Shown here: positions 1 through 9,930 of the stretch, piece after piece
How positions within the stretch are numbered: the first letter of the stretch is position 1
How the letters are laid out: every line of letters begins with the position of its first letter
From: Providencia vermicola
GTDB lineage: Bacteria; Pseudomonadota; Gammaproteobacteria; Enterobacterales; Enterobacteriaceae
Direction: 5' to 3'
DNA length: 64,000 nucleotides
Assembly: GCF_020381325.1 (NCBI RefSeq)
Contig: NZ_JAGSPI010000003.1
Span: 186,001-250,000, forward strand
Program-made: the position numbers and the translations under genes
Notes under the pieces: model-generated
The model's input: the letters and a program-made list of their open reading frames with translations, nothing else
Database searches by the model: none
Told to the model about the DNA's origin: nothing

Positions 1-732
1 TTTATTATTCAAGGAGAAGGTCGTCGTCGTTGGCGCGTTGGGGAAAAAATCCCAATGAAACAACATTGTCCTCATCCTGACCTTCTGCAAGTGCAGCCTT
101 TTGACGCTATCATTGATGAAGAAATGGAGCCAGGTGATATCCTATATATCCCACCTGGATTCCCACACGAAGGCTATGCTATTGAGCCCTCATTAAACTA
201 CTCTGTTGGTTTCCGAGCACCCAATACACGCGAACTGATGAGCAGCTTTGCTGACCATTTAATTTCTAATGATTTAGGCAGTTATCGTTATAGTGACCCT
301 GATTTATCGTTCCGTGATAACCCTGCTGAGATTCTACAGGGTGAGCAAATCAAATTGCGTGAAATGATGGAATCACTGATTAACGACCCTGATTTGTTTC
401 GTCAGTGGTTAGGTGAGTTTATTTCTCAATCACGCCATGAATTAGATCTTGCACCACCAGAACCGCCTTACGAACACGATGAAATCTATGATTTACTAAA
501 AACACAGCAAGAGACTTTATATAAACTTAACGGTCTTAGAGCATTACGTGTCGGCGACCAATTCTTCGTAAATGGTGAATGTTTAGAAACCACCTGCTAT
601 GAAGCAGCAGACAGCTTATGTCGTTATGATTCCGTTAGTAGCCAAACTCTGGGTGAAGCTATTGATGATGTCAATTTTATCGCTCTTATGACAGCCTTAG
701 TGAATAATGGTTATTGGTATTTTGATGACTAA
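1..732 (+). CDS. roxA: RoxA/YcfD ribosomal protein L16 arginine hydroxylase (5' end outside window)
   Basis: This is the C-terminal 243 residues of the 2-oxoglutarate/Fe(II) oxygenase that hydroxylates an arginine of ribosomal protein L16. The frame is open from base 1 and begins with FIIQGEGRRRWRVG, part of the JmjC/cupin core, so the ATG at 55 is internal and not the start. The second iron-ligand histidine lies in the PPGFPHEG block. The HxD ligands should lie just upstream of the window. The winged-helix C-terminus is present. Nothing looks broken, and the gene is truncated only by the window edge. Confidence 0.93.
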   Translation, partial: FIIQGEGRRRWRVGEKIPMKQHCPHPDLLQVQPFDAIIDEEMEPGDILYIPPGFPHEGYAIEPSLNYSVGFRAPNTRELMSSFADHLISNDLGSYRYSDPDLSFRDNPAEILQGEQIKLREMMESLINDPDLFRQWLGEFISQSRHELDLAPPEPPYEHDEIYDLLKTQQETLYKLNGLRALRVGDQFFVNGECLETTCYEAADSLCRYDSVSSQTLGEAIDDVNFIALMTALVNNGYWYFDD

Positions 733-1077
733 TTCGCTTTATTAAAAATAACATCTAAATAATATACAAGCTCATCCTAAAATGATGGGCTTGTAGTTCT
801 GTAAATAAGAAATATTACTTCAAAAAAATACGCTCTCCCTGCTGGAAAAAGCCAGTCATAAAACCACTTTTATTTACTTACCACTATTTAATGGGCTTTA
901 TTGCCTATTTTATCGCTAATAAATCGTCATTATTTCGCCTATTACCACCAAAAATGGCATTCATAGATAAAGCATTTTCAAAATTCATTTCTACAATACT
1001 TTAAATTAACAACTAACTTCCTTTGCAGACTTACAATATAAACTTAATCTATATACCCCACACAAGCATATAACATC
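733..1077. other. Intergenic gap between roxA and a LysE-type exporter
   Basis: This 345-base AT-rich gap holds a hairpin just after roxA (766-794) and presumably the promoter of the next gene. No further gene or repeat was recognised. Confidence 0.5.
766..794 (+). terminator. Hairpin downstream of roxA
   Basis: ACAAGCTCATC (766-776) pairs with GATGGGCTTGT (784-794), with one G-T wobble. No U-tract follows, so it may be a weak terminator or a 3'-end stabilising stem. Confidence 0.4.
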
Positions 1078-1677
1078 ATGAATATAGAAGTTTTTTTAGC
1101 TTTATCAATATTCTCATTTGCTACATCAATTACTCCTGGCCCCAATAACGTTATGTTACTTACCTCAGGTGTTAATTTTGGATTTAAACGGACTATTCCC
1201 CATAGCATTGGCGTTTCATGTGGCTTTTTTATTATGTTACTCGCTGTCGGCTTAGGTATGGGGACCATCATTCAATCTTCACCGTTGCTATACGCCATTT
1301 TGAAATATTTCGGTATTGTCTATTTGCTTTGGTTAGCATGGAAAACAGCAATTAGTCACGCTATGACCAAAGCGAATAATAAAAAAAATAAGCCATTAAC
1401 TTTCATAGAAGCTGCGCTTTTTCAATGGATAAACCCAAAAGCTTGGATCATGGCAATTGGAGGTATGGCGATGTATACCAACACTGTGGAACCCTATTTT
1501 TCAATATTCTTAGTCTCAGTGGTCTTTGCCTTGATAAATTGGCCTTGTGTTGCGATTTGGGCTTTATTCGGTCACCAATTACGTGAAAAATTATCACAAC
1601 CTCACATATTAAGAAGGTTTAACTTAGTGATGGGGATACTTTTGGCGCTGAGTGGTATTTCTGTATTATTCCAATAA
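1078..1677 (+). CDS. LysE/RhtB-family amino-acid exporter
   Basis: This is a 199-residue inner-membrane protein of the LysE/RhtB export family, whose members efflux amino acids such as cysteine, O-acetylserine, homoserine or threonine. The family motif TPGPNN sits at residues 19-24 in the first hydrophobic helix. The rest of the protein is hydrophobic, with about six predicted membrane spans and a short basic loop (NNKKNK) in the middle. Length is normal for the family. The gene stands alone and converges on pepT across a strong hairpin. The substrate cannot be told from sequence. EamB-like cysteine export is one option. Confidence 0.85.
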   Translation: MNIEVFLALSIFSFATSITPGPNNVMLLTSGVNFGFKRTIPHSIGVSCGFFIMLLAVGLGMGTIIQSSPLLYAILKYFGIVYLLWLAWKTAISHAMTKANNKKNKPLTFIEAALFQWINPKAWIMAIGGMAMYTNTVEPYFSIFLVSVVFALINWPCVAIWALFGHQLREKLSQPHILRRFNLVMGILLALSGISVLFQ

Positions 1678-1683
1678 ATCCGT

Positions 1684-1716
1684 GAAGCACACTCTAATAA
1701 ATTTTAAGTGTGCTTC
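1684..1716 (+). terminator. Terminator between lysE-like gene and pepT
   Basis: A perfect 10-bp stem, GAAGCACACT (1684-1693) with AGTGTGCTTC (1707-1716), is followed by TTT on the + strand. It sits between two convergent genes and may serve both. Confidence 0.7.
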
Positions 1717-1730
1717 TTTAGATAAATGGT

Positions 1731-2966
1731 TTATGGCTGACGAGCATGAATTGCTGTTAATTCAGCGATTCGCATAATAACGTCTACCGCCTGTTCCATG
1801 CCCTCTTGGGTGATAAACTCATGTTTACTATGGAAGTTATATCCCCCAGTGAAAATATTTGGACAAGGTAAGCCACGATGGGAAAGCTGGGCACCGTCCG
1901 TTCCACCACGTATTGGCTGAACAACAGGTTCAATGCCACAATCAATCATGGCCTGTTTTGCTAACTCAACAACATGGGGATATTTCATCACCTCTCTTTG
2001 CATGTTGTAGTAAGTGTCATCTAATGTCAGCTCAATATAGCAACTTGGGTGAAGGTTTTCTCCAACCTTTTCAGCAATGCGAATAATATTTTTCTTTCTC
2101 GCTTCAAAACTGGCGAGATCAAAATCACGAATAATATAGTTTAATTCTGCCTTTTCTACCGTCCCTTTTATGGAAGTAAGATGATAAAAACCTTCATAAC
2201 CATCTGTATTTTCAGGCACTTCATCCGCAGGTAACATGGAATGAATGCGGTTAGCTAAATTGAGCGCATTTACCATTACCCCTTTTGCATTACCAGGATG
2301 GGTATTATTGCCAACAATTTTGATACCTACGTTTGCCGCATTGAAATTTTCATACTCTAATTCCCCTACACCGCCTCCATCAACGGTATAAGCCCACAAA
2401 GCATCAAACTGCTTAAAATCAATATGACGGGCACCACGGCCAATTTCCTCATCAGGGGTAAATGCTAAGCATATTTTCCCATGTGGGATTTTATTGCCCT
2501 TTAAACGTACCAAAGCTGTGATAATTTCAGCGATCCCCGCCTTATCATCCGCACCTAATAATGTTTTACCATCAGTCATTATCAGTGTTTTGCCAATCAT
2601 TTCATGTAATACAGGGAACATGACTGGCGATAAGACTTCGTCACCAATACCTAGTGCAATATCACCACCACGATAGTTTTCTAAAACTTGTGGGCAAACA
2701 TTTTTACCCGAAAAATCAGGCGCTGTGTCTAAATGAGAAATAAAACCAATAGTAGGAACATCCCAATCAACGTTCGATGGCAAAAAGGCCATCAAACAAC
2801 CTTGATCAGTTAACGTCACCTGATCAAATCCTAATTCATTCAGTTCTTTAGCTAGTGCTCGGGCAAATTTTAGCTGGCCTGTGCTACTAGGTACTGTTTT
2901 TGCGTTTAGTTTTGATTGTGTATCAAAAGCAGTATATTCAAAAAACCGCTCCAAGAGTTTGTCCAT
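1731..2966 (-). CDS. pepT: Peptidase T, cytoplasmic tripeptidase
   Basis: This is an M20-family zinc aminopeptidase that removes the N-terminal residue of tripeptides. The metal-site signature HLD is present in [11 protein letters not shown] (H78, D80), as are GADDKAG and the catalytic-base/ligand pair in FTPDEE. Length (411 aa) matches E. coli PepT. An ATG two codons upstream (2972) is possible, but the GGGGG Shine-Dalgarno suits the ATG at 2966, which also gives the E. coli-like MDKLLERF start. An FNR-like box lies upstream, and pepT is known to be anaerobically induced by FNR in Salmonella. Confidence 0.95.
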   Translation of the reverse strand: MDKLLERFFEYTAFDTQSKLNAKTVPSSTGQLKFARALAKELNELGFDQVTLTDQGCLMAFLPSNVDWDVPTIGFISHLDTAPDFSGKNVCPQVLENYRGGDIALGIGDEVLSPVMFPVLHEMIGKTLIMTDGKTLLGADDKAGIAEIITALVRLKGNKIPHGKICLAFTPDEEIGRGARHIDFKQFDALWAYTVDGGGVGELEYENFNAANVGIKIVGNNTHPGNAKGVMVNALNLANRIHSMLPADEVPENTDGYEGFYHLTSIKGTVEKAELNYIIRDFDLASFEARKKNIIRIAEKVGENLHPSCYIELTLDDTYYNMQREVMKYPHVVELAKQAMIDCGIEPVVQPIRGGTDGAQLSHRGLPCPNIFTGGYNFHSKHEFITQEGMEQAVDVIMRIAELTAIHARQP

Positions 2967-3351
2967 ACCCATCCCCCTAAAATATCAATAGCCATATTAT
3001 GGGAAAGATCACAGATCCAATTATTGTTTCAAATCAGCTTTGCGGTTATTGCTGGTGCTTTTTTAGCATAATGCGTAAATTATATTTAATTCACACATTT
3101 TATATAGCAGTTTGCATTTTGCCCACAAAAGAGCCCATAAATAATAAGGATAATACTCAATGTGTATTACCTCGTCGGTAATCTGTTATTTTTCCTTACC
3201 TAAAGCGTCAAATTAAGTTAACTATTAACCAACAACTGCATTATTAACCAATTATTTTTTTAAACAACTGTGCTATACAAGGTAAATAATTATTTGCTTA
3301 TCATTTAGCAAATAAACAACATTAATTTGTTTCTGGGTAATTAAGGATATT
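2967..3351. other. Divergent promoter region pepT / SDR gene
   Basis: This 385-base AT-rich gap between diverging genes holds the FNR-type pepT promoter (separate entry) and the SDR gene's ribosome site (AAGGATATT before 3352). A 60-codon open frame inside it has no homology or ribosome-binding support and is ignored. Confidence 0.6.
2996..3037 (-). promoter_or_regulatory. Putative FNR-activated promoter of pepT
   Basis: TTGTTTCAAATCAG at 3024-3037 matches 8 of 10 half-site bases of the FNR consensus TTGAT-N4-ATCAA. A CATAAT -10 element lies on the minus strand at 3001-2996. This spacing puts the FNR site near -41.5 relative to a start around 2989, the class II activation geometry. Confidence 0.55.
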
Positions 3352-4062
3352 ATGTCAAATACTTGTTTAATTTATGGTGTTAGCAAAGGTTTAGGTAAAG
3401 CGCTTGTTGAAGGTGTACCTTGCCCTAGTGATGTTATTTATGGCGTTTCACGCTCAAAACCACCATTCGAACAGAGCAACTTTTATTGGATCCAAGCAGA
3501 TTTAAGTGATAACCAGTCCGCTAACATAATTAAAAATACCATTAAGCAGCAACCTATTAATACCTTAATTTATAATGTTGGTATCTGGGAAAAGTTAGCG
3601 TTTAGTGATGAATATCAATTTGAAACAAGTGAAGATATTGAAATACTGAATATGATCCAAACTAATATCAGTGCTTGCTTGCTCAATTTAAAAGCATTAT
3701 TACCCAACTTACGTTTAGCAAAAAATAGCAAAATTATTTTAATTGGCTCAACCTGGGGATTAGATAACCATAAAGGAAAAGAGGTTACCTTTTCTGCCAC
3801 TAAATATGCATTAAGAGGTATTGTTCAGTCATTAAGGGAAACTTTAAGAGAAGACAAAATTGCGATTTCAATACTGAACTTAGGCTATTTAGCGACTGAA
3901 TACCCGCTGTCTTTGCCTGTAGATGATGTTATTGAACAAAGTGGAGGTCAATTGATTCCCCTACAGGATGTGGTTAATGCTGTGCGTTTTATACTCAGCA
4001 CCAGCAATGCTACATGTGTGAAAGAAATCACGATGCCAGCCATGATGGATGAAAATGTTTAA
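3352..4062 (+). CDS. SDR-family protein with atypical active site
   Basis: This is a 236-residue short-chain dehydrogenase/reductase fold protein. The N-terminal nucleotide-binding turn is GVSKGLG (residues 9-15). The NNAG-equivalent is YNVG near 74-77, and the catalytic Ser is S133 in IGSTWG. The usual YxxxK reads FSATK, so the catalytic Tyr is Phe147 while Lys151 is kept. It may be a weak or altered-specificity oxidoreductase or a non-catalytic binder. The start has a good AAGGA ribosome site. It occupies the place of potABCD in E. coli order. Substrate unknown. Confidence 0.8.
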   Translation: MSNTCLIYGVSKGLGKALVEGVPCPSDVIYGVSRSKPPFEQSNFYWIQADLSDNQSANIIKNTIKQQPINTLIYNVGIWEKLAFSDEYQFETSEDIEILNMIQTNISACLLNLKALLPNLRLAKNSKIILIGSTWGLDNHKGKEVTFSATKYALRGIVQSLRETLREDKIAISILNLGYLATEYPLSLPVDDVIEQSGGQLIPLQDVVNAVRFILSTSNATCVKEITMPAMMDENV

Positions 4063-4085
4063 CTGATTTTTATAAAAAATCTGAA

Positions 4086-4106
4086 AAGGGAAACATCGTT
4101 TCCCTT
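4086..4106 (+). terminator. Hairpin after SDR gene (copy 1 of twin hairpin)
   Basis: AAGGGAAAC-ATC-GTTTCCCTT is a perfect 9-bp stem. The same stem recurs at 4250-4270 with loop TTC. No strong U-tract follows it. Confidence 0.55.
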
Positions 4107-4200
4107 CAGACTGCTGACAAACCGATTAGGTTTGACTGCAGGTTGGATAGGTTTTGAAAATAAATTAGGAAAATCAATTTATTGATTTTCAGCTGATAAC

Positions 4201-4237
4201 ACAAAGCAGGAAAAACGACGCTTTTATCCTGCTTTGT
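4201..4237. terminator. Hairpin in the SDR/cobB convergent gap
   Basis: ACAAAGCAGGA (4201-4211) pairs perfectly with TCCTGCTTTGT (4227-4237). It lies between the twin AAGGGAAAC hairpins, between two convergent genes. Confidence 0.5.
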
Positions 4238-4249
4238 CAACAACCTCAA

Positions 4250-4270
4250 AAGGGAAACTTCGTTTCCCTT
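4250..4270 (-). terminator. Hairpin after cobB (copy 2 of twin hairpin)
   Basis: AAGGGAAAC-TTC-GTTTCCCTT has stem arms identical to those at 4086-4106. It ends 5 bases from the cobB stop, so it probably forms the 3' end of the cobB transcript. Confidence 0.55.
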
Positions 4271-4275
4271 AATGC

Positions 4276-5112
4276 TTACTGCGCGGTGTCTTTAACCTGT
4301 AATTCCATTATCAACTGGTTTATATACTCCACCACCACCTGACTTGCCAAACCGTAATGTTTTTCATCGAATTCACTTTCGACTTGGCTTGGCTCTAAGT
4401 TTAGCTCAACAGTATGAGCACCATGCAATTTTGCCTCATGGACAAAACCCGCTGCTGGGTATACATGCCCAGATGTCCCAATAGAAATAAAAATTGTTGC
4501 ACTTTCAAGGGACTGATAAATATAATCCATACCAATAGGCATTTCACCAAACCATACAATATGTGGTCGTAATGGTTGAGGAAATTGGCAGCAATGGCAA
4601 CGGTCTTCTACCGTTAAATCCCCTTTCCATTCCAATACTTGATTGGACCAATTACAACGTACTTTTAATAATTCACCATGCATATGGACTATGCGTTTAC
4701 TTCCCGCTCTTTCATGTAAATTATCAATGTTTTGTGTGATCAACAAAAAATGGTCACCCAGTAACTCTTCCAGTTGCGCTAACGCAAAATGTGCCGCATT
4801 GGGTTTGATATTTTCCTGTTGAAGTTGTTTACGCCTTTCATTATAAAAACGTTGCACTAATTGCGGATCCCGTTCGAAGCCTTCAGGTGTCGCTACATCT
4901 TCAACACGGTGTTCTTCCCATAATCCATCCGCAGAGCGGAATGTTTGAATACCTGACTCAGCCGAAATACCTGCACCAGTTAATACAACAATGTTCACTT
5001 TTTTCATATCATTTAGTCTGTTATCTATATAAAAAGACCGGTTGCGAAGTCGCTGGCGGCGTACACATTTATTTTTACGAGCTTTTTTTAATCTATGACG
5101 ATATCGCAACAT
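4276..5112 (-). CDS. cobB: CobB NAD-dependent protein deacylase (sirtuin)
   Basis: This is a Sir2-family enzyme that removes acetyl or succinyl groups from lysines using NAD+. GAGISAESG (NAD site), [12 protein letters not shown], the catalytic His in HMHGE and the CHCC zinc-site cysteines are present. FYNERR keeps the Tyr and Arg linked to desuccinylase activity in class III sirtuins. The ATG at 5112 gives [10 protein letters not shown] and a very basic N-terminal extension of the long E. coli isoform type (278 vs 279 aa). An upstream ATG (5151) adds 13 unconserved residues. An internal ATG at 5007 would give the short isoform. Confidence 0.94.
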   Translation of the reverse strand: MLRYRHRLKKARKNKCVRRQRLRNRSFYIDNRLNDMKKVNIVVLTGAGISAESGIQTFRSADGLWEEHRVEDVATPEGFERDPQLVQRFYNERRKQLQQENIKPNAAHFALAQLEELLGDHFLLITQNIDNLHERAGSKRIVHMHGELLKVRCNWSNQVLEWKGDLTVEDRCHCCQFPQPLRPHIVWFGEMPIGMDYIYQSLESATIFISIGTSGHVYPAAGFVHEAKLHGAHTVELNLEPSQVESEFDEKHYGLASQVVVEYINQLIMELQVKDTAQ

Positions 5113-5438
5113 CGAAAACTTCCCTTCATCCATGCAACCAATGTATAACAACTCAGATAATTAAATTTGTTCTCTATCGCTGTTAATACACCACTTTTCT
5201 ATATTATTTAAACATTAATATACTAGAGCGCATCATGCAGTTGAATGCAAATAAAAATATCGAGGGTATCGATTTTGTCACCTTTTTATCATAAAAATTT
5301 CATCATTTATTCATAATTGCGCCACGAAAATCGCACAATCGTAAAACAATAAAAAAAACTTTCTTGATAGTACCCCATACAGTTAGAATACATCCCGCAG
5401 ATTTACTGCGATGATTATTCACCATTTAAAGGGGTTTC
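5113..5438. other. Divergent promoter region cobB / yqhA
   Basis: This 326-base AT-rich gap holds an AAAGGGG ribosome site before 5439. No operator or repeat was recognised with confidence. Confidence 0.5.
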
Positions 5439-5927
5439 ATGGAAAAGTTTTTCGAAAGAGCAATGTATGCTTCGCGTTGGATCTTAGCGCCTATCTATTT
5501 TGGGTTGTCACTGACATTATTAGCTTTAACGATTAAGTTCTTCCAAGAGCTCTACCATATTCTACCTAACATATTATCCATCCCTGAAGCAGACTTAATC
5601 CTTACGCTGCTCTCATTGATTGATATGGCATTAGTTGGTGGTCTATTAGTAATGGTGATGTTTTCAGGTTATGAGAACTTTGTTTCTCAGATGGATATTC
5701 CTGATAGCAGCGAAAAACTGGGTTGGTTAGGCAAAATGGATGCCTCCTCCCTAAAAAATAAAGTTGCTGCTTCAATTGTGGCGATCTCATCTATCCACTT
5801 ACTCAAAATCTTTATGGATTTAAAAAGTGTCGAAAATGACAAACTCATGTGGTATGTCATTATCCACCTGACTTTTGTGTTATCAGCCTTTGTCATGGGC
5901 TACTTAGACAAAATGACGAAAAAGTAA
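5439..5927 (+). CDS. yqhA: YqhA/UPF0114 family inner-membrane protein
   Basis: This 162-residue protein resembles YqhA of E. coli in length and in motifs such as the N-terminal ERxxYASRW block and the [17 protein letters not shown] segment. Three to four hydrophobic segments are visible (about 17-37, 50-75, 105-125, 137-155). Function is unknown; the family is a conserved inner-membrane protein. It sits where nagK/cobB lie in E. coli order and is followed on the same strand by the class IV cyclase gene, 150 bases on. Confidence 0.85.
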   Translation: MEKFFERAMYASRWILAPIYFGLSLTLLALTIKFFQELYHILPNILSIPEADLILTLLSLIDMALVGGLLVMVMFSGYENFVSQMDIPDSSEKLGWLGKMDASSLKNKVAASIVAISSIHLLKIFMDLKSVENDKLMWYVIIHLTFVLSAFVMGYLDKMTKK

Positions 5928-6077
5928 TTTTTCCTTTATCCTTGTTGTGCCTGTTTTTCATACGATACGAATAATCGGCATCAATTAATTTGCTAGTACA
6001 CATTTAACGCGATATCGTTGTTCCCGTTGTGCTACGATCACGCCTAAATAATTTGATGGCACAATAAGGACGTTAAT

Positions 6078-6623
6078 ATGAGCGAGCATTTTATCGGTAA
6101 ATATGAAGCTGAAATTAAGTTTCGCTTAGCAGATCACGCGGTATTCCTGCAAAAAATAAAAACCGACCACGCAGAACCTTTCACAGAGAATAATTCAGAA
6201 ACAGACTATTTCTATGAAAGTACTCACCAGCCTCTTGTAAATAATAATATCAGTATGTGTGTCCGTGAAATGATCCCTTCTGGAATCAAACTGTGGATAG
6301 TCAAAGGCCCTTCGTCTTCAGAATGCAAAGCCATTAATATCGATGACTGCCAACACGTACAAAATATGCTAGTTACTTTGGGCTATCATTGTCATTTAAC
6401 GACGACGAAAGTCCGTAGCATCTATTTTCTTGAGGATGTGCACATTACGGTAGACCACCTTGACGGCATCGGTTGGTTTGCTGAATTTGCCATTATGACG
6501 GATGATGAAAGCCTACTTGGGCACTATTATCAAAAATTAATGTTGCTCGCAAAAAGGTATGGTTTTACTGAAGAAATGATTGAAAAACGCAGCTATAAGC
6601 AAATGTTTTTAGAGAAAAAATAA
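6078..6623 (+). CDS. cyaB: Class IV (CYTH-domain) adenylate cyclase
   Basis: This 181-residue protein of the CYTH/triphosphate tunnel fold closely resembles the Yersinia pestis class IV adenylyl cyclase. It opens with the signature EAEIK (ExExK; E10, E12, K14), followed by tunnel-lining basic and acidic residues in ISMCVREM, KLWIVKGP, TKVRSIYF and VDHLDGIGWFAEFAIM. It would convert ATP to cAMP and PPi, although CYTH relatives hydrolyse triphosphates such as thiamine triphosphate. The start is set by AAGGACGTTAAT before the ATG. The gene is not in E. coli at this place. Confidence 0.85.
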   Translation: MSEHFIGKYEAEIKFRLADHAVFLQKIKTDHAEPFTENNSETDYFYESTHQPLVNNNISMCVREMIPSGIKLWIVKGPSSSECKAINIDDCQHVQNMLVTLGYHCHLTTTKVRSIYFLEDVHITVDHLDGIGWFAEFAIMTDDESLLGHYYQKLMLLAKRYGFTEEMIEKRSYKQMFLEKK

Positions 6624-6628
6624 AAAAA

Positions 6629-6668
6629 CGCCAAGTAGCATCATCTTGATGAGAAAGATACCTTGGCG
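6629..6668 (-). terminator. Terminator shared by lolCDE and cyaB
   Basis: CGCCAAG (6629-6635) pairs with CTTGGCG (6662-6668), with an inner CATCA/TGATG stem. On the minus strand the hairpin is followed by seven T, so it is a good terminator for lolE. Confidence 0.8.
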
Positions 6669-6680
6669 TCTATTATAGAA

Positions 6681-7928
6681 TTACTGGCCGCTTAAAATAC
6701 GAGCCGGGTCTAATTTACTTGCACGGCGTGCAGGATACCAGCTTGCTAATAAGCTTAAAATAATTGTAGTGATTAATACATACACCACATCCATAACATG
6801 CAATTCAGAAGGCAGGAAATCGATAAAATACACATCCCCAGAAAGAATTGGATGCCCTAAAACAACTTCTAACCCTTTGATAATACCCGTTAAATTAACT
6901 GACACCAAAACACCAAGCACTACGCCAATCAATGAACCCACTAAACCGCCAAGCAAGCCATACCATAAGAAAATGGCACGAATTTGCCCGTCCTTCGCTC
7001 CGAGGGTCCGTAATACCGCAATATCGCTGCTTTTATCTTTAACCGCCATAACTAACGTTGATACAATATTAAAGCATGCCACGCCAATCACTAAAATCAT
7101 CGCTAAGTACATAATACTGCGTACCATTTGGATATCATTGTACATATAGCCATAATCACCAATCCAACTTTTCACAATAACGTGGTGCATTGTCTTTAGG
7201 CCAGCATCATAGACAACTTTATCCGCCTCAAAAGGATTTTCTGCTTTAATTTCAAAGCCACTAATGCCATCACCGTAATCCAGATATTGCTGAGCATCCA
7301 CTAATGGTACTAACGCTAATTGGTGATCAAGTAACCCACTGAGTTTAAAAATACCCGCAACTTGCACACGTATACGTTTAGGTTGTTGAATTTTTAAGCT
7401 TTCATCAGTATTGGGGATCATGATGGTCACCCAATCCCCTTGCTTCACATTCAATGCGTCAGCAACACCTTGACCTAAAATAATCGATTGATTACCAGCA
7501 GCAAAATCTTTCCAAGCATCATTCAAAACAAATTGCGGTAATGCACTAACCTGTGACTGTGTTTCTGGGGAAACCCCCATCACTTGAATCGCCTTTAAGT
7601 TTGCACCGCGCTCAAGCAACCCCGTGAAATTCACGTACGGACTAACGCCTTCAACACCCGGTGTTTTACGAATAACCTGCTCAGCAAAATCCCAATCTTT
7701 ATACGGCGGTTTTACTGCATAAATTTGCCCATGAGGTACCACGGATAGCACGCGATTATTCAATTCGCGCTCAAAACCATTCATGGCACTGAGACCGATA
7801 ATAAGCACCGCAACACCCAGTACAATCCCTAATGTTGAGACTATCGACACCAAAGATACCATGCCTGTACGCCGACGCCCGCGGCTAAAGCGTATCGCCG
7901 CAAGGAGTGTAAGAGGTAACTTAAACAT
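6681..7928 (-). CDS. lolE: LolE, lipoprotein-releasing ABC transporter membrane subunit
   Basis: This is a 415-residue inner-membrane subunit of LolCDE, which extracts outer-membrane lipoproteins from the inner membrane and hands them to LolA. It has one N-terminal membrane helix (about 25-50), a large periplasmic MacB-type domain, and three C-terminal helices of the FtsX domain (about 270-400). It ends with [18 protein letters not shown], a typical LolE tail. Its start overlaps the lolD stop by one base (TAATG), so translation is probably coupled. Confidence 0.95.
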   Translation of the reverse strand: MFKLPLTLLAAIRFSRGRRRTGMVSLVSIVSTLGIVLGVAVLIIGLSAMNGFERELNNRVLSVVPHGQIYAVKPPYKDWDFAEQVIRKTPGVEGVSPYVNFTGLLERGANLKAIQVMGVSPETQSQVSALPQFVLNDAWKDFAAGNQSIILGQGVADALNVKQGDWVTIMIPNTDESLKIQQPKRIRVQVAGIFKLSGLLDHQLALVPLVDAQQYLDYGDGISGFEIKAENPFEADKVVYDAGLKTMHHVIVKSWIGDYGYMYNDIQMVRSIMYLAMILVIGVACFNIVSTLVMAVKDKSSDIAVLRTLGAKDGQIRAIFLWYGLLGGLVGSLIGVVLGVLVSVNLTGIIKGLEVVLGHPILSGDVYFIDFLPSELHVMDVVYVLITTIILSLLASWYPARRASKLDPARILSGQ

Positions 7929-8629
7929 TACCGCGCCCCCAACGTGATTTCCTGCTGTAAATGGCCATCACGCATTTCTAATTGACGAGATAACCGACGA
8001 GCAAGCGTCATATCATGGGTTACCACCAAAAATGCCGTGCGTTGCGTGCGATTCAATTCGCCTAATAGCTCAAAAATGGCATCTGCATTGCGTAAATCGA
8101 GATTCCCAGTCGGCTCATCCGCTAATACCAACGCAGGTTCATTCACCAGCGCCCTTGCAATCGCAACACGTTGACGCTCACCGCCAGATAACTCGGAAGG
8201 GCGGTGATCTGCACGATGTTCTAGCCCCACGGCTTTGAGCATTTCTTTCGCTTTAGTAAATGCAGTCTCTTTTGCTGTCGCGCCAATCAACAATGGCATT
8301 GCTACGTTCTCAAGTGCAGTAAAATCAGGTAAAAGGTGGTGAAACTGATAAATAAAGCCTAAATCTTTATTACGAATAGCTGCACGTTCATCAGAGGACA
8401 ATTGATTAATATGTTGGCCACGAAAAATCACATTACCTTCTGATGGCGTATCTAACCCACCCAATAAATGTAATAACGTACTTTTCCCTGAACCTGAACT
8501 ACCGACAATCGCCATCATTTCCCCTTGCCCCATAGAGAAACTGACATTTTTCAACACTTGCGTCGACAATGAACCTTCTTGATAGGTTTTACTTAAATTT
8601 TCACAGACAAGAAGTGGTTGTTTATTCAT
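7928..8629 (-). CDS. lolD: LolD, lipoprotein-releasing ABC transporter ATPase
   Basis: This ABC ATPase powers LolCDE. It has Walker [10 protein letters not shown], the signature [15 protein letters not shown] and Walker [13 protein letters not shown], followed by the switch His in VVTHD. The longer open frame starts at 8719. The ATG at 8629 gives MNKQPLL and a 233-residue protein, the usual LolD length. That start overlaps the end of lolC by 8 bases. Confidence 0.96.
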   Translation of the reverse strand: MNKQPLLVCENLSKTYQEGSLSTQVLKNVSFSMGQGEMMAIVGSSGSGKSTLLHLLGGLDTPSEGNVIFRGQHINQLSSDERAAIRNKDLGFIYQFHHLLPDFTALENVAMPLLIGATAKETAFTKAKEMLKAVGLEHRADHRPSELSGGERQRVAIARALVNEPALVLADEPTGNLDLRNADAIFELLGELNRTQRTAFLVVTHDMTLARRLSRQLEMRDGHLQQEITLGAR

Positions 8630-9824
8630 AACGTAAAGCCTCAGCAGGTTGAACTGCTGCTGCACGCCAAGAAGGATAAAGCGTCGCAAGCAGTGAAATA
8701 AGCATCGCAGAAACTGCAATAATTAAAATACCTGAATAATCAAGTACAATTGGCAAAGAAACCCCTTTGGGTAATAACCCAATTAACGGCATAATGACAT
8801 TGAGTTGGCTTGATAAAAGCGTCCCTAAAACCGTTCCAATCAACGTACCAATAATGCCAGCGCCTGCACCTTGGATCATAAATATTGCCAAAATACGCCA
8901 ACGCTTTAAGCCCAGCGTTTTTAAAATTGCCACTTCACCTTGTTTCTCCATGACAAGCAAAGAAAGTGAGGTGATGATATTAAAGGCTGCAACAGCAATA
9001 ATTAGGCTCAAGAGCAAGCCCATCATATTTTTTTCCATGCGAACCGCTTGGAAAAACTCCCCTTTGCGTTCACGCCAGTCTGTCCACACGAGCCCATCAG
9101 GCAAAACCTGCTTACTGAGTGTGTCAACTTTCAATGGTTCATTTAAATACAATCGCCACCCCGTGATATTCCCTGTGGGATAACGCAGCATTCTCGCTGC
9201 ATCTTGAGCAGCAACAATCAATTCGCTAGTATCAGCTTCACCATTTGTTTGGAAAATACCCGCAACCGTAAATAAACGCTGGCTTGGAATACGCCCCATC
9301 GGAGTCAGTTGGCTAACACCTGGAATAATTAAACGGACATCATCACCTCGTTTCACACCCAATGTGTCTGCTAATTTACTCCCTAAAAAAACATGGTAGC
9401 TTCCTTCTTTGAGGTCACTCCTATTACCGCTAATAAGTTTATCTAGTAGCAGAGAGTCAGCATCAGGTTCGATACCCGCCATTACCCCTACACCAACATT
9501 TGTGCGACTTTGTAGTACCACGTCGGACTGAACGATGGGCGCAATACGGCTCACGCCTTGTAAGTGTTGCAAGCCTGTAATAGGGTGTTTTGCTGGGTCA
9601 ATATTTCCAGATGCCGATGTTAAAATAGCCTGCGGCATATAGGCAAGTATGCTATCTTGTAGCGATCGTTCGAAACCATTCATCACGGATGTCACCGTAA
9701 TTAAAGCCATGACACCCAGAGTGATACCAATAGCCGATAAACTGGAAACAAAGCGCCCAAATTTATCCGCTGCGCGCCCACGCAAATAGCGCAGACCTAT
9801 AAATAATGAGACAGATTGGTGCAT
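8622..9824 (-). CDS. lolC: LolC, lipoprotein-releasing ABC transporter membrane subunit
   Basis: This is a 400-residue inner-membrane partner of LolE and LolD, and it contacts LolA through its periplasmic domain. An N-terminal helix (about 25-50) is followed by a MacB-like periplasmic domain and three FtsX helices (about 270-395). It is the first gene of lolCDE and diverges from mfd, as in the E. coli neighbourhood. It ends with [17 protein letters not shown]. Confidence 0.95.
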   Translation of the reverse strand: MHQSVSLFIGLRYLRGRAADKFGRFVSSLSAIGITLGVMALITVTSVMNGFERSLQDSILAYMPQAILTSASGNIDPAKHPITGLQHLQGVSRIAPIVQSDVVLQSRTNVGVGVMAGIEPDADSLLLDKLISGNRSDLKEGSYHVFLGSKLADTLGVKRGDDVRLIIPGVSQLTPMGRIPSQRLFTVAGIFQTNGEADTSELIVAAQDAARMLRYPTGNITGWRLYLNEPLKVDTLSKQVLPDGLVWTDWRERKGEFFQAVRMEKNMMGLLLSLIIAVAAFNIITSLSLLVMEKQGEVAILKTLGLKRWRILAIFMIQGAGAGIIGTLIGTVLGTLLSSQLNVIMPLIGLLPKGVSLPIVLDYSGILIIAVSAMLISLLATLYPSWRAAAVQPAEALRYE

Positions 9825-9930
9825 GAAATCTTTAATGCCCCTGTTGCCAAAGCGAAGTGTTCAGCGATAATAAAGGCTACGATTGATGAATGGAACCACT
9901 CAACGGTTTTTTTTCTGCTTTCAACCCTTT

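Noticed and set aside
2999-3181. 60-codon + strand frame upstream of the SDR gene
   Set aside because: It overlaps the pepT promoter, has no ribosome site and no recognisable protein features.
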